NCBI RefSeq assembly: GCF_048323675.1 | Contig: NZ_JBLWFK010000001.1 | Location: forward strand, 1-64,000 | Direction of reading: 5' to 3' | DNA from: Mangrovimicrobium sp048323675 | Lineage (GTDB): Bacteria; Pseudomonadota; Gammaproteobacteria; Pseudomonadales; Halieaceae | DNA: 64,000 nt | Shown here: in pieces, positions 7,188 to 15,716 of the stretch | Layout: each line of letters opens with the position of its first letter | Numbering within the stretch: the stretch's first letter is position 1 | Position numbers and translations under genes: made by a program | The notes under the pieces: model-generated | Databases searched by the model: none | Seen by the model: only the letters and a program-made list of their open reading frames with translations | What the model was told of the DNA's origin: nothing

Positions 7188-9623
7188 ATGTCCAAATTAA
7201 AGCCTTTGTATCTGTCCCTCGCGGCCCTCGGTAGTGCTGTGGTGTTCTCCCCCCTGGCGTCTGACGCCCTGGCCCAGGAGTCGGCATCCGCCCCCGCCGG
7301 CGGTCTCGAGGAAGTCATGGTGACCGCGCGCAAACGCGAGGAAAGCATGCAGGATTCACCGGTGACGGTGAACGCGATCTCCCAGGACCGGATTGAAAAA
7401 TTCGATGTCACCAGCCTGGAGAAAATCGCCGCGCTGACCCCGCAATTCTTCGTCGGGCGTTCTTCCAACGGCTCCGGCGCACAGATGACCATGCGCGGTA
7501 TCGGCTCCAGCTCCACCAGTATCGGTATCGAGCAGTCGGTGGCGGTGATTGTCGACGGCGTCTACTACGGCCAGGGCCGGGTGCTCAATGAGGGCATGTT
7601 CGACATGGCCCAGATCGAGCTGCTCAAGGGGCCGCAGTCACTGTTTTTCGGCAAGAACGCCACCGCGGGCGTAGTTTCCCTGACCACCCGCAAGCCGACC
7701 AGCGAGTTCGAGGCGGAAGGCAAGGTTGGCTATGAGTTCGAATCCGAGCAGATGCGCTACGAAGGCTTCGTATCCGGACCGCTGACCGACACTGTCGGCG
7801 CCCGCTTCGCCGCCCGCTACACCGACCAGGATGGCGGCTGGTTCGAGAACAAGTCAAAGCAGCAGCCCTACAACGCCTATGATGTCGCCACCGATACGGT
7901 GATTCCGGACATCTCGCCCGCGGATAACCGCGATGCGCCGGGCGAGGAGGAAGTGGTAGCCCGCCTGACCCTGGACTGGGATCCCACCGATGCACTTGCG
8001 CTGACCTTTACCGGCTCGACTACCGACGCCGAAGTGCGCCAGTCCTCCTGGAACTATGTGGCCTTCAATTGCCCCGGTGGCGTCGGCGGCCTGAACCCGG
8101 ACCTCAAGTGTGGCGACCATTTCGTTATCACCCAGAACCGCATGCCCTCCCTGCTGGCGGACACCCTGCCTCACGCGAAGAGCAACGGCGATCTCTACAA
8201 CAAGTACGAGTCCTACTCGCTGACCCTGAACGCCGAGTACGAGATGGACAAGTTCACCCTGACCTCGATCACCAACTACCAGGACAACTCCAACACGTTT
8301 GGCCTCTCCGGTGACTTCCAGTCCATCCCCACGGCCACTTTTGCCACCGAGGAAAACGCCTGGAACGCGTTCTCCGAGGAGCTGCGCCTGTCTTCGCAGT
8401 TTGACGGCTCCCTGAACTTCATGATCGGCGTGCTTTACCAGGAAACCGAACGCACTTTTGACCAATGGGTGTCGACCGCCGGGCTGGCCAATTCCGCGGC
8501 GCCGGATCCGAGCCTGGTGTATGTCGCCTCGCAGAAGAAGAGCTTCACCGATGGCGAAACCCTGTCGCCCTTCTTTGAAATCAACTGGGAGCTGACCGAC
8601 ACCCTGACCCTGAGCGGCGGCGCCCGCTACACCGACGAAAGCAAGGATTCCGAGTTCGTCCATCCCTACAACAACCCGGGCCTGGGCGGTATCTGGCGCA
8701 CCAACGAGGTCGCCAAGGGCGACCAGAACTTCGACGAATGGTCGCCCGAAGCGACCCTGAGCTGGCAGGCCACAGACGATATCATGGCCTATGTCGCCTA
8801 CAAGACGGCGTACAAGTCCGGTGGTTTCTCCAACAGCGGCATTTACTCCGCTGACTTCATGGGCGGCTCCGAGTCCGACTTCACCTTCGATCCGGAAACC
8901 GCCGAAGGTTTCGAGGTCGGGGTCAAGTCCACCCTGTTCGACAACCAGATGCGCCTGAACTTCGCCGCCTACAGCTACGAGTACGACGACCTGCAGGTGG
9001 ATTTCTTCAACTCGCCGACCTTCGCGTTCATTACCCTGAACGCCGGTAAGGCGAAAACCGAAGGCTTCGAGTTCGACGCGGAATACGCCCCCTTCAGCTG
9101 GGGCGGCCTGACTCTGCGCGGTTCACTGGCTTACAACAAGGCCGAGTACGAGGACTTCATTGCCCCCTGCTGGGCCGGACAGACCGCGGCCCTGGGCTGT
9201 AACTCGGTCGTGCCCGGCACCAACGGCACCCCGGGACAGGATATCAGCGGCGAGAGCACCGCCATGGCGCCGGAGTGGTCGGCCTCTTTCGGCCTTAACT
9301 ACGACGGTTATTTCGGTGATGGCTGGGGTTATGGTTTCGCCTTCGACGGCCTGTACAGCGACGACTACAACGCCTCGGCCTTTGCCAACCCGCATGCCAG
9401 TCGCGATGCCTATACCACGCTCAATGCCAACGTCTATCTCTCCGGCGATGACGGCTTCTGGCAGGTGGACCTGATGGCGAAGAACCTGACTGACGAACTG
9501 GTCGTCTCCGGCGTGGTCGACGGCCCGAGCACTCCGGCTCCGGGCGGCGCCTACGCCGACCAGATGGGCTTTACCTCACTGCCGCGCACGGTGGTGCTGC
9601 AGTTTACCCTGCGATTCGACTGA
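7188..9623 (+). CDS. TonB-dependent outer-membrane receptor
   Basis: 811 residues. An N-terminal signal peptide (cleavage probably near ALA-QESA) is followed by the TonB-box/plug start LEEVMVTARKREESMQD typical of the sphingomonad/Cellvibrionales receptor group, a plug domain with RGIGSSSTSIGIEQSVAVIVDGVYYG and a 22-strand barrel containing the usual YKSGGF motif. It imports an unknown, probably large or hydrophobic substrate across the outer membrane. The acyl-CoA ligase gene begins 17 nt downstream, so the transported compound is probably a carboxylic acid or its precursor that is then CoA-activated. It is the longest of four receptors here and not closely similar to the pair at 34188 and 52837. 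Confidence 0.93.
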   Translation: MSKLKPLYLSLAALGSAVVFSPLASDALAQESASAPAGGLEEVMVTARKREESMQDSPVTVNAISQDRIEKFDVTSLEKIAALTPQFFVGRSSNGSGAQMTMRGIGSSSTSIGIEQSVAVIVDGVYYGQGRVLNEGMFDMAQIELLKGPQSLFFGKNATAGVVSLTTRKPTSEFEAEGKVGYEFESEQMRYEGFVSGPLTDTVGARFAARYTDQDGGWFENKSKQQPYNAYDVATDTVIPDISPADNRDAPGEEEVVARLTLDWDPTDALALTFTGSTTDAEVRQSSWNYVAFNCPGGVGGLNPDLKCGDHFVITQNRMPSLLADTLPHAKSNGDLYNKYESYSLTLNAEYEMDKFTLTSITNYQDNSNTFGLSGDFQSIPTATFATEENAWNAFSEELRLSSQFDGSLNFMIGVLYQETERTFDQWVSTAGLANSAAPDPSLVYVASQKKSFTDGETLSPFFEINWELTDTLTLSGGARYTDESKDSEFVHPYNNPGLGGIWRTNEVAKGDQNFDEWSPEATLSWQATDDIMAYVAYKTAYKSGGFSNSGIYSADFMGGSESDFTFDPETAEGFEVGVKSTLFDNQMRLNFAAYSYEYDDLQVDFFNSPTFAFITLNAGKAKTEGFEFDAEYAPFSWGGLTLRGSLAYNKAEYEDFIAPCWAGQTAALGCNSVVPGTNGTPGQDISGESTAMAPEWSASFGLNYDGYFGDGWGYGFAFDGLYSDDYNASAFANPHASRDAYTTLNANVYLSGDDGFWQVDLMAKNLTDELVVSGVVDGPSTPAPGGAYADQMGFTSLPRTVVLQFTLRFD

Positions 9624-9640
9624 GAGAGGCACTAGCGGCA

Positions 9641-11260
9641 ATGAGCAGCAGCGCACAAGGCACCCCTGCGGGCGACGCGATCTACCGCAACAGCACGCTC
9701 GCGGCAGTTGCTCGGGACAAGGCGCAGGCCGCGCCCGAGTCAGTTGCCGTCTTCCTCGAGGACGGCGCACACCTGACCTTCGGCGCGGCCTGGGCGGAGG
9801 CGCAGCAGCTCGCTGCCGCGCTCGCGGCGCGGGGTTTGCAGGCGGGCGATGTGGTGAGCTTCCAGCTGCCCAACTGGCGCGAGGCGGTGATAATCGATAT
9901 CGCCGCCTCACTGCTGGGCCTGGTGGTGAACCCGATCATCCCGATCTACCGCGACCGCGAGGTGGCCTTTATCCTCGCGGATACCGGTGCCAGGGCCCTG
10001 TTCATTCCGGAGACATACCGCGGCTTTGATTTTGTCGCCATGGTGGACGGCCTGCGCGCCGACCTGCCCGCGCTGGAAGCAGTGGTCGTGGTGCGCGGCA
10101 GCGGTGAGCGCGAGGGCACCGTGGCCTGGGATGACCTGCTGCAGGCGGGAGCAACGGCGGAGGTGGCGCCGGCTGTGGTAGACCCGGACAGCGTCAAAAT
10201 TGTCATGTACACCTCGGGCACCACCGGTCGCCCCAAGGCGGTGCGCCACAGCCACAATACCCTGACCCGGGCCCTGGACAATGAACTGGAGGCCTGGAGC
10301 CTGGGGGAGGGCGATGTCATGCTGATGCCCTCGCCGGTGACGCACATCACGGGTTTCGTCAACGGTATTGAAATGCCGTTCTTCTCCGCGGCCAAAACCG
10401 CCTTCATGGAGCGTTGGGAGGCAGGGCTGGCCATCGACCTGATCCAGCGCTGGAACGCCACGGCCTGCATCAGCGCCACGCCCTTCCTGCAGGAACTGGT
10501 GGAAAAGGCCCATGAGCTGAATCTCGGCCTGCCGACCCTGCGCTTCTTCGCCTGCGGCGGGGCGTCGGTGCCCCCGGAACTGATCCGCCGCACCCACCGG
10601 GTCCTCGACAATTGTCGCGCGTTCCGCGTGTACGGCAGCACCGAGGCCCCCCTGGTCAGTGTCGGCTTTCTCGCGCCCGAGGAGGAAGACCTCGCGGCGG
10701 AGACCGACGGCCGCCGTTTCAACTGGGAGGTCCGGGTGGTGGACGACGACGGCACCGTGCTGCCCCAGGGCAGCGACGGCGAGCTGCAGGTGTCCGGCCC
10801 GGCGATGATGCTGGGCTACGGCGATCCCGCGCAGACTGCCGAGGTCATGACCAGCGACGGCTTTTTCTGCACCGGTGATATCGGCCACGTGACCCCGGAG
10901 CAGGCGATAGTCATTACCGATCGCAAGAAGGACATCATCATCCGCGGCGGGGAAAACCTCAGTGCGCGGGAAATCGAGGAAGTGCTCTACGCGCACCCGG
11001 CGATCGCCGAGGCGGCCGCGGTGGCCATGCCCCACCCGCGGCTCGGTGAGGGCGTGTGCGCCTGCCTGGTGCTGGCGCCGGGCAGCAGTGAATTCAGCCT
11101 CGAGGACCTGAAGCCCTTCCTCGCCGAGTGCAAACTGGCCAAGCAGAAATGGCCCGAGCGCCTGGAATTTGTCGACGAGCTGCCGAAGACGGCATCCGGC
11201 AAGGTGCGCAAGGACGTACTGCGCAACCAGGTGCGGGAAAAGGTCGCGGCGGACGCTTAA
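9641..11260 (+). CDS. AMP-forming acyl-CoA synthetase (ligase)
   Basis: 539 residues, the normal length for the ANL superfamily. The phosphate-binding loop YTSGTTGRPKAVRHS, the YGSTEAP motif, the hinge TDRKKDIIIRGGENLSAREIE and the C-terminal catalytic Lys in LPKTASGKVRK are all present. It would form the CoA thioester of a carboxylic acid with ATP. It sits 17 nt after the TonB receptor and upstream of two acyl-CoA dehydrogenases, suggesting activation of an imported acid or a side-chain carboxylate before beta-oxidation. The best family match I recognise is the medium-chain/cyclohexanecarboxylate-CoA ligase type; the substrate is not determined by sequence. AGAGAGG precedes the ATG. Confidence 0.9.
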   Translation: MSSSAQGTPAGDAIYRNSTLAAVARDKAQAAPESVAVFLEDGAHLTFGAAWAEAQQLAAALAARGLQAGDVVSFQLPNWREAVIIDIAASLLGLVVNPIIPIYRDREVAFILADTGARALFIPETYRGFDFVAMVDGLRADLPALEAVVVVRGSGEREGTVAWDDLLQAGATAEVAPAVVDPDSVKIVMYTSGTTGRPKAVRHSHNTLTRALDNELEAWSLGEGDVMLMPSPVTHITGFVNGIEMPFFSAAKTAFMERWEAGLAIDLIQRWNATACISATPFLQELVEKAHELNLGLPTLRFFACGGASVPPELIRRTHRVLDNCRAFRVYGSTEAPLVSVGFLAPEEEDLAAETDGRRFNWEVRVVDDDGTVLPQGSDGELQVSGPAMMLGYGDPAQTAEVMTSDGFFCTGDIGHVTPEQAIVITDRKKDIIIRGGENLSAREIEEVLYAHPAIAEAAAVAMPHPRLGEGVCACLVLAPGSSEFSLEDLKPFLAECKLAKQKWPERLEFVDELPKTASGKVRKDVLRNQVREKVAADA

Positions 11261-11514
11261 CCCGTCGCTGGCGGAGTCCCCCGTCTACCCTCGGTATCCG
11301 CCTGCGTGCCCTGCCAGGTGGGGCGGGCGGCTAACCGTGACGCCCTGGAGACAATTCCGCGGCGGCGGGAATGCGACCAGCGCCTTGCCGGCTATTGAAT
11401 GCCCGCCAGTGCCCTGTTTCAGGGCGCCCCCCCGGCCGGGCACGGCTATACTGACAGGATGATCGACCGGTAGCACAAAAGCGAGATTGCATTGTGCGGA
11501 TGCCGGCACTAAAA
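11261..11514 (+). other. Intergenic region without recognisable gene
   Basis: This stretch follows the acyl-CoA ligase. It holds GC-rich sequence with a small hairpin GCCCTG-TTT-CAGGGC but no T-run, and a possible -10 (TATACT near 11450) with no clear -35. I see no coding potential or RNA gene. The next operon's promoter begins at 11515. Confidence 0.5.
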
Positions 11515-11556
11515 TAATCAATCGTGATTGTTTGTGGGTTTTGCGTTCAGTGAGCT
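11515..11556 (+). promoter_or_regulatory. Candidate operator/promoter of the acyl-CoA dehydrogenase pair
   Basis: AATCAA-TCGTGA-TTGTTT gives a palindrome whose core CAATCGTGATTG (11519-11530) is nearly perfect. Its right arm overlaps a -35 TTGTTT (11528-11533). The -10 at a 17-nt distance, TGAGCT (11551-11556), is weak, so the promoter call is less sure than the palindrome. Confidence 0.45.
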
Positions 11557-11608
11557 CACAGGATTTTATTCAGCCCCGGCGAGATCACCGGGATGACGAG
11601 ACAGCGAT

Positions 11609-12796
11609 ATGGATAATGAAAAATTTCGCGAGGAAGTGCGCGCCTTTCTGCAGGCCTCACTGACCCCGGAACTGCGCCGCGCGGGCCGGCTGATGACCAG
11701 TGTGTTCGCGGACTTCGAGGCGACCATGCAGTGGCACCGGATTCTCCATGCCAAAGGCTGGGTCGCCGCCGACTGGCCGGAGGAATACGGCGGTACCGGC
11801 TGGGACATCAACCAGCGCTACATTTTCCAGGAAGAATGCAAACTGGCGGGGGCGCCGAGCCTGCTGCCTATGGGCCTGCAGATGCTTGGGCCGATGCTGA
11901 TGGGCTATGGGACCGACGAACAGAAATCCTATTACCTGCCGCGCCTGCTCTCCGGCGAGCACGTCTGGTGCCAGGGGTATTCGGAGCCGGGCGCCGGTTC
12001 CGACCTCGCCTCGCTGAAAACCACCGCAGTGGCGGATGGCGATGACTACGTGATCAACGGCTCCAAGATCTGGACCAGCTACGCCCAGTTCGCCAACCAC
12101 ATCTTCTGCCTGGTGCGGACCTCGAAGGAGGGCAAGCCCCAGCGCGGGATCAGTTTCGTGCTGGTGGAGATGAATACCCCCGGGATCACCGTTGAGCCGA
12201 TCATCGGTCTCGACGGGCGCCCCGAGCAATGCCAGGTCTTTTTCGACGACGTCCGCGTGCCGATCGCCAACCGCGTCGGCGAGGAAAACCAGGGCTGGAC
12301 GGTGGCCAAGTACCTGCTGGAGTTCGAGCGCGGTGGCCACAACTTCACCACCGACCTGAAAAAGCAGCTCGCCCGCCTGCGCCAGCAGGGTGAGTCGGAA
12401 ATCGGTCCCGGTGGCAGCGCGATGCTGCAGGACGCCGCGACCCGCCAGCGGCTCGCCGAACTCGAGGTGGAAGCGCTGGCGCTGGAATGCACGGAACTGC
12501 GGATCAAGGGCGCACTGACCACGGGCGCCAATCCCGGAGCGCTGTCGTCGATGGTCAAGGTTGTCGGCACCGAACTGGGCCAGCGCCTGAGCGAACTGGG
12601 CCTGGACCTGCTCGGCCCGGAAGTGGCGCGTTACCAGCCAGCGGCGATGGAACCGGATTTCGATGGCGAAGTGATTGGCCCGGACTACGCGCTCACCAGC
12701 ATGGCCGAGTACATCAACCACCGGGCCACCACCATTTACGGCGGTACCGCCGAGATCCAGCGCGACATCATCGCCAAGCATGTCCTCGATCTCTGA
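11609..12796 (+). CDS. Acyl-CoA dehydrogenase, subunit 1 of a tandem pair
   Basis: 395 residues with N-terminal helical domain, the FAD/substrate motif GYSEPGAGSD, WTSYAQFANH and the C-terminal TTIYGGTAEIQRDIIAK. The MCAD-type catalytic Glu position reads Gly (YGGT instead of YEGT), so any catalytic base must lie elsewhere, as in IVD/LCAD or the heteromeric FadE enzymes. It is followed by a second dehydrogenase after 27 nt. Adjacent unequal pairs of this kind form alpha2beta2 heterotetramers in steroid and bile-acid side-chain degradation (ChsE/Scd1 type); that role is inference here. AT-rich promoter and operator-like palindrome lie at 11515-11556. Confidence 0.9.
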   Translation: MDNEKFREEVRAFLQASLTPELRRAGRLMTSVFADFEATMQWHRILHAKGWVAADWPEEYGGTGWDINQRYIFQEECKLAGAPSLLPMGLQMLGPMLMGYGTDEQKSYYLPRLLSGEHVWCQGYSEPGAGSDLASLKTTAVADGDDYVINGSKIWTSYAQFANHIFCLVRTSKEGKPQRGISFVLVEMNTPGITVEPIIGLDGRPEQCQVFFDDVRVPIANRVGEENQGWTVAKYLLEFERGGHNFTTDLKKQLARLRQQGESEIGPGGSAMLQDAATRQRLAELEVEALALECTELRIKGALTTGANPGALSSMVKVVGTELGQRLSELGLDLLGPEVARYQPAAMEPDFDGEVIGPDYALTSMAEYINHRATTIYGGTAEIQRDIIAKHVLDL

Positions 12797-12823
12797 TACC
12801 GCGACTACAGGAGTGAACGGCTG

Positions 12824-13945
12824 ATGCATATCGAATTCAGCGATGAACAGAACATGCTGCGCGAAAGCGTGGCCCGCTATCTCGTGGATAACTACGACTT
12901 CGAGGAGCGCCGGAAAACCGCCAGCGAGGCGCCGGGCTTCAGCCCCGCGCACTGGCAGCAGTTCGCGGAGATGGGCTGGCTGGCCATGCCCCTGCCGGAA
13001 GACCATGGCGGCTTTGGATTCGGCGCGGTGGAACTGATGCTGCTGGCCGGGGAAATGGGCCGTCACCTGGTGCTGGAGCCCTACCTGGAAACTGTCGTGG
13101 TGGCCGCGGGCCTGTTGCAGCGCGGGGCACAACCGGAAGTGCTCGAGCGCTGCCTGCCGGCGATCGCCGAGGGTACCATGCAGGGAGCACTGGCCCACGC
13201 CGAGCCGGGGCGCCATGCCTCCGCGGGGAACGTGCAGTGCCGCGCCGTACAGGCGGTGGACGGCGGTTACCTGCTGAGCGGTGAAAAGGCGGTGGTCTGC
13301 AATGGCCCCAACGCGGACTTTTTCCTGGTCAGCGCCCGCCTCGCCGACGAGCCGGGATTGTCGCTGTTCTTTGTCGAGGCGGACATGGCCGGGATCGAGC
13401 GTCGCGACTACGCCACCTGGGACGGTCGCCGCGCCTGTGACCTGGTCCTGCAAGAGGTCTCGGTGCCCGCCTGCGCGCTGGTCGGCACTGCCGGTGGCGC
13501 CGAGGCGCTGATCGAGACCGTGAACGATGTGGCGGTTGTCTACGCCTGTGCGGAAAGCGTCGGCGCGATGGGTTCCCTGCTCGATCGCACCCGGGACTAC
13601 ACCGCCCAGCGTATCCAGTTCGGCAAATCCCTGTCCAGTTTCCAGGTACTGCGCCACCGCATGGCGGACATGTACATCGAGATGGAGCTCTGCCGTTCCC
13701 TGTTGCAGGCCGCGGCCCAGCGCCTCGACCAGCAAGCCCTCGACGCCCGGCGCCTGGTATCCGCCCTGAAAGTGCGGACCATCAAGGCCGCCCGCTATGT
13801 CAGCCAGAACGCGATCCAGTTGCACGGCGGTATTGCGATGACCGACGAATTGCCGGTGGGGCACTACTTCAAGCGCCTCGCCCTGCTCGAACACCAGTTC
13901 GGCTCCCGCGACGATCACCTGCGGCGGTTTTGCGACGCGGCCTGA
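12824..13945 (+). CDS. Acyl-CoA dehydrogenase, subunit 2 of a tandem pair
   Basis: 373 residues. The N-terminal part (FSDEQNMLRESVARYL) and C-terminal part (QFGKSLSSFQVLRHRMADM, AIQLHGGIAMTDELPVGHYFKR) are those of the shorter FadE-type partner. The flavin-interacting mid-section is less canonical than in its neighbour: the expected TEP-GSD motif reads HAEPGRHAS. That divergence is typical of the non-FAD-binding half of heteromeric acyl-CoA dehydrogenases. It most likely combines with the product of the 11609 gene to introduce a double bond next to a CoA thioester. A strong terminator follows 21 nt after the stop, so this is the last gene of the operon. Confidence 0.88.
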   Translation: MHIEFSDEQNMLRESVARYLVDNYDFEERRKTASEAPGFSPAHWQQFAEMGWLAMPLPEDHGGFGFGAVELMLLAGEMGRHLVLEPYLETVVVAAGLLQRGAQPEVLERCLPAIAEGTMQGALAHAEPGRHASAGNVQCRAVQAVDGGYLLSGEKAVVCNGPNADFFLVSARLADEPGLSLFFVEADMAGIERRDYATWDGRRACDLVLQEVSVPACALVGTAGGAEALIETVNDVAVVYACAESVGAMGSLLDRTRDYTAQRIQFGKSLSSFQVLRHRMADMYIEMELCRSLLQAAAQRLDQQALDARRLVSALKVRTIKAARYVSQNAIQLHGGIAMTDELPVGHYFKRLALLEHQFGSRDDHLRRFCDAA

Positions 13946-13966
13946 TACACGGCGCAAACAGCACAA

Positions 13967-13994
13967 GGGGCGGACGTTACCGCCCCTTTTTTTT
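13967..13994 (+). terminator. Rho-independent terminator of the acyl-CoA dehydrogenase operon
   Basis: Stem GGGGCGG/CCGCCCC (13967-13973 with 13980-13986), 6-nt loop, then eight T. Confidence 0.93.
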
Positions 13995-14018
13995 GCGCGC
14001 GGGGTCATCCGCCGGGCT

Positions 14019-14047
14019 AAAAAAAAGCCGCGGCAGGGTGCCGCGGC
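14019..14047 (-). terminator. Rho-independent terminator of the nine-gene minus-strand operon
   Basis: Read on the minus strand: stem GCCGCGGCA/TGCCGCGGC (14039-14047 with 14027-14035), 3-nt loop, then eight T (14026-14019). It lies 35 nt after the stop of the SDR gene at 14082 and 25 nt from the opposing plus-strand terminator. Confidence 0.92.
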
Positions 14048-14081
14048 AAGATCTTCCCGTATTTGGGGAGGGAAGTTTCGC

Positions 14082-14840
14082 TTAGAACTGGACCCGCTTG
14101 GTGTAGCCGCCGTCGATGACGAGGTTGGCGCCGGTGGTGTACTTCGAGGCCGGGCTGGCCAGGAACACCACGGAGGGGGCGACCTCGTCGGGGGTGCCGA
14201 AACGGCCGAGGGCGAAGCTGCCCAGGGTGGCCTCGTAGAGCTCCGGCATGGCTTCCTCGATCACCGACCAGTTGCCGCCGGGGAACTTGATCGGACCCGG
14301 GGATACGGTGTTGACGCGAATGCCCAGTGGGCCCCAGGCCTGGCTCAACTGTGAGCCGTAGGTGATCAGTGCCGCTTTCAGCGCGTTGAAGGCCTGCGGT
14401 ACCAGGAAGGTTTCCACTGCCGCGGTGCTGGACATCAGGATGACCGAGGCCGCGTCGGATTTTTCCAGGAAGGGCTGCAGGGCCTCGCAGCCGGCGACAC
14501 AGCACTTCACGTCGACGTTGTAGGTCAGGTCCCAGTCGCCGGTGCCGCCGGAACCGGAGGAACTGATGTTGTGGACGAAGATGTCCACGCCGCCGAGCTG
14601 GTCCGCGGCCTTGGTCAGCCAGGCTGCGTAGCCTTCGGCGTCGGTAACCTCGAAGGCCTCGGCGACCACCTTGCCGCCGTGTTTGGCCAGCGCGGCGCGG
14701 GTCTCCTCGACCTGTTGCGGGTTGCGCGAGAAGAAGGCGACGTCGGCGCCTTCCTGGGCGAACAGTTCCAGCGCCGCGCGGCCGAGGCCGCGGCTGCCGC
14801 CGGTGAGTATGACTTTCTTGCCTTTCAGTCCGAGATCCAT
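14082..14840 (-). CDS. SDR-family protein with catalytic Tyr replaced by Phe
   Basis: 252 residues of the short-chain dehydrogenase/reductase fold: cofactor motif TGGSRGLG near residue 12, structural HNIS in place of NNAG, catalytic Ser in MSSTAA, and C-terminal IDGGYT. The YxxxK motif reads FNALK; the codon is TTC on the minus strand, so the general acid/base Tyr is Phe. All five other SDRs in the window keep the Tyr. It may have lost dehydrogenase activity, act as a binding or enoyl-hydrating protein, or use another residue. The start at 14840 is preceded by GGAGGAATAACC; the longer frame upstream overlaps ThuA and is not used. It is the last gene of the operon starting at 23688. Confidence 0.85.
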   Translation of the reverse strand: MDLGLKGKKVILTGGSRGLGRAALELFAQEGADVAFFSRNPQQVEETRAALAKHGGKVVAEAFEVTDAEGYAAWLTKAADQLGGVDIFVHNISSSGSGGTGDWDLTYNVDVKCCVAGCEALQPFLEKSDAASVILMSSTAAVETFLVPQAFNALKAALITYGSQLSQAWGPLGIRVNTVSPGPIKFPGGNWSVIEEAMPELYEATLGSFALGRFGTPDEVAPSVVFLASPASKYTTGANLVIDGGYTKRVQF

Positions 14841-14883
14841 GGTTATTCCTCCGGTGATTTGGTTCTTGTCAGTAAATAAATAG

Positions 14884-15696
14884 TCAGGCGTTTTCCGCCG
14901 CGGCTTTCGCCGCGTCGCGGGCGGCGGCGGTGGCGGCGTCCACGGGCTCGAGGGCCCAGCGGATGCCGCGGCGCAGCAGGTCGTAAAATACCGGCTGGTC
15001 CCAGGCGCAGCGGTCCACCGTCGGCCAGTAGTCCAGCAGCGGCTGCATGTCATAGTGGTGCCGGCAGTGCCCGAGGGTCAGGTAGAGCACGGCGCCCTCA
15101 CCGACGTCGTGGATGTAGAACACCGGGTGGCGGGCCTTTTCCCACTGGTTCTCGACGAAGCCGGGCGCGTCGCCGCCGAACTCGGTGTCGAGCAGTACGT
15201 GCAGGTCGCCGTAGGTGCGCATCAGGTACTGTTCGTCGGTGCTGTCAAAGGGTTCGATGCCCTGCACCAGGGGGTGCTCCGGGTCCGCCACTTCCACCCG
15301 GTAGGGAGCGATGGGCGGGTGGGAGCGGAACATGGAACCGAGGGTCTCCATGAACAGCGGCGCCCAGTCCGGGGTGCCGTACTGGCCGTCCGCCATCAGG
15401 CGGATCACCGAGTTGGTGCCGTGCAGCGCGTACCAGCGACCGCCGTTCCTGACCCAGTTGCGCAGGGCTTCCTGCACTTCCAGTGGCGGCACCACGTTGC
15501 AGGTGTAGGTGATGAGGAAATCCGCCGCCTCGATCGCAGCGAGGTTGCTGTAGTCCTCGAACACCCGCACCCGGATCCGGTCGTCCTCCGCCAGCAGCTT
15601 GAGCAGTTCCAGCCGGGCAAAGTCGATGTCGTGCCAGACGCCGCCGGCGATCAGTACGCAGTCGATGCGCCCGGCGCGGTTGTCGTGCTTGCTCAT
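14884..15696 (-). CDS. ThuA-like domain protein (glutamine amidotransferase-like fold)
   Basis: 270 residues matching the ThuA/trehalose-utilisation fold: early strand CVLIAGGVWHDIDFARLELL, ADFLITYTCN, the conserved NGGRWYALHGTN segment, HPLVQGIEPF and the late GEGAVLYLTLGH. ThuA proteins are found in sugar catabolism but the family's chemistry is poorly defined. The start chosen is the ATG at 15696, with GGAGAG just upstream; a GTG at 15720 overlaps the preceding stop. It lies between a Rieske oxygenase and the Phe-SDR in the operon and no sugar gene is near, so a role tied to the oxygenated ring intermediate is more likely than sugar use. An Ala-rich helix ends the protein. Confidence 0.8.
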   Translation of the reverse strand: MSKHDNRAGRIDCVLIAGGVWHDIDFARLELLKLLAEDDRIRVRVFEDYSNLAAIEAADFLITYTCNVVPPLEVQEALRNWVRNGGRWYALHGTNSVIRLMADGQYGTPDWAPLFMETLGSMFRSHPPIAPYRVEVADPEHPLVQGIEPFDSTDEQYLMRTYGDLHVLLDTEFGGDAPGFVENQWEKARHPVFYIHDVGEGAVLYLTLGHCRHHYDMQPLLDYWPTVDRCAWDQPVFYDLLRRGIRWALEPVDAATAAARDAAKAAAENA

Positions 15697-15716
15697 CCCG
15701 TTCTCTCCAGCCCCGT

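Noticed and set aside
11657..14008. Minus-strand open frame of 783 codons
   Set aside because: It lies opposite both acyl-CoA dehydrogenases, which have full motifs, ribosome-binding sites and a terminator; its own product shows no recognisable domain.
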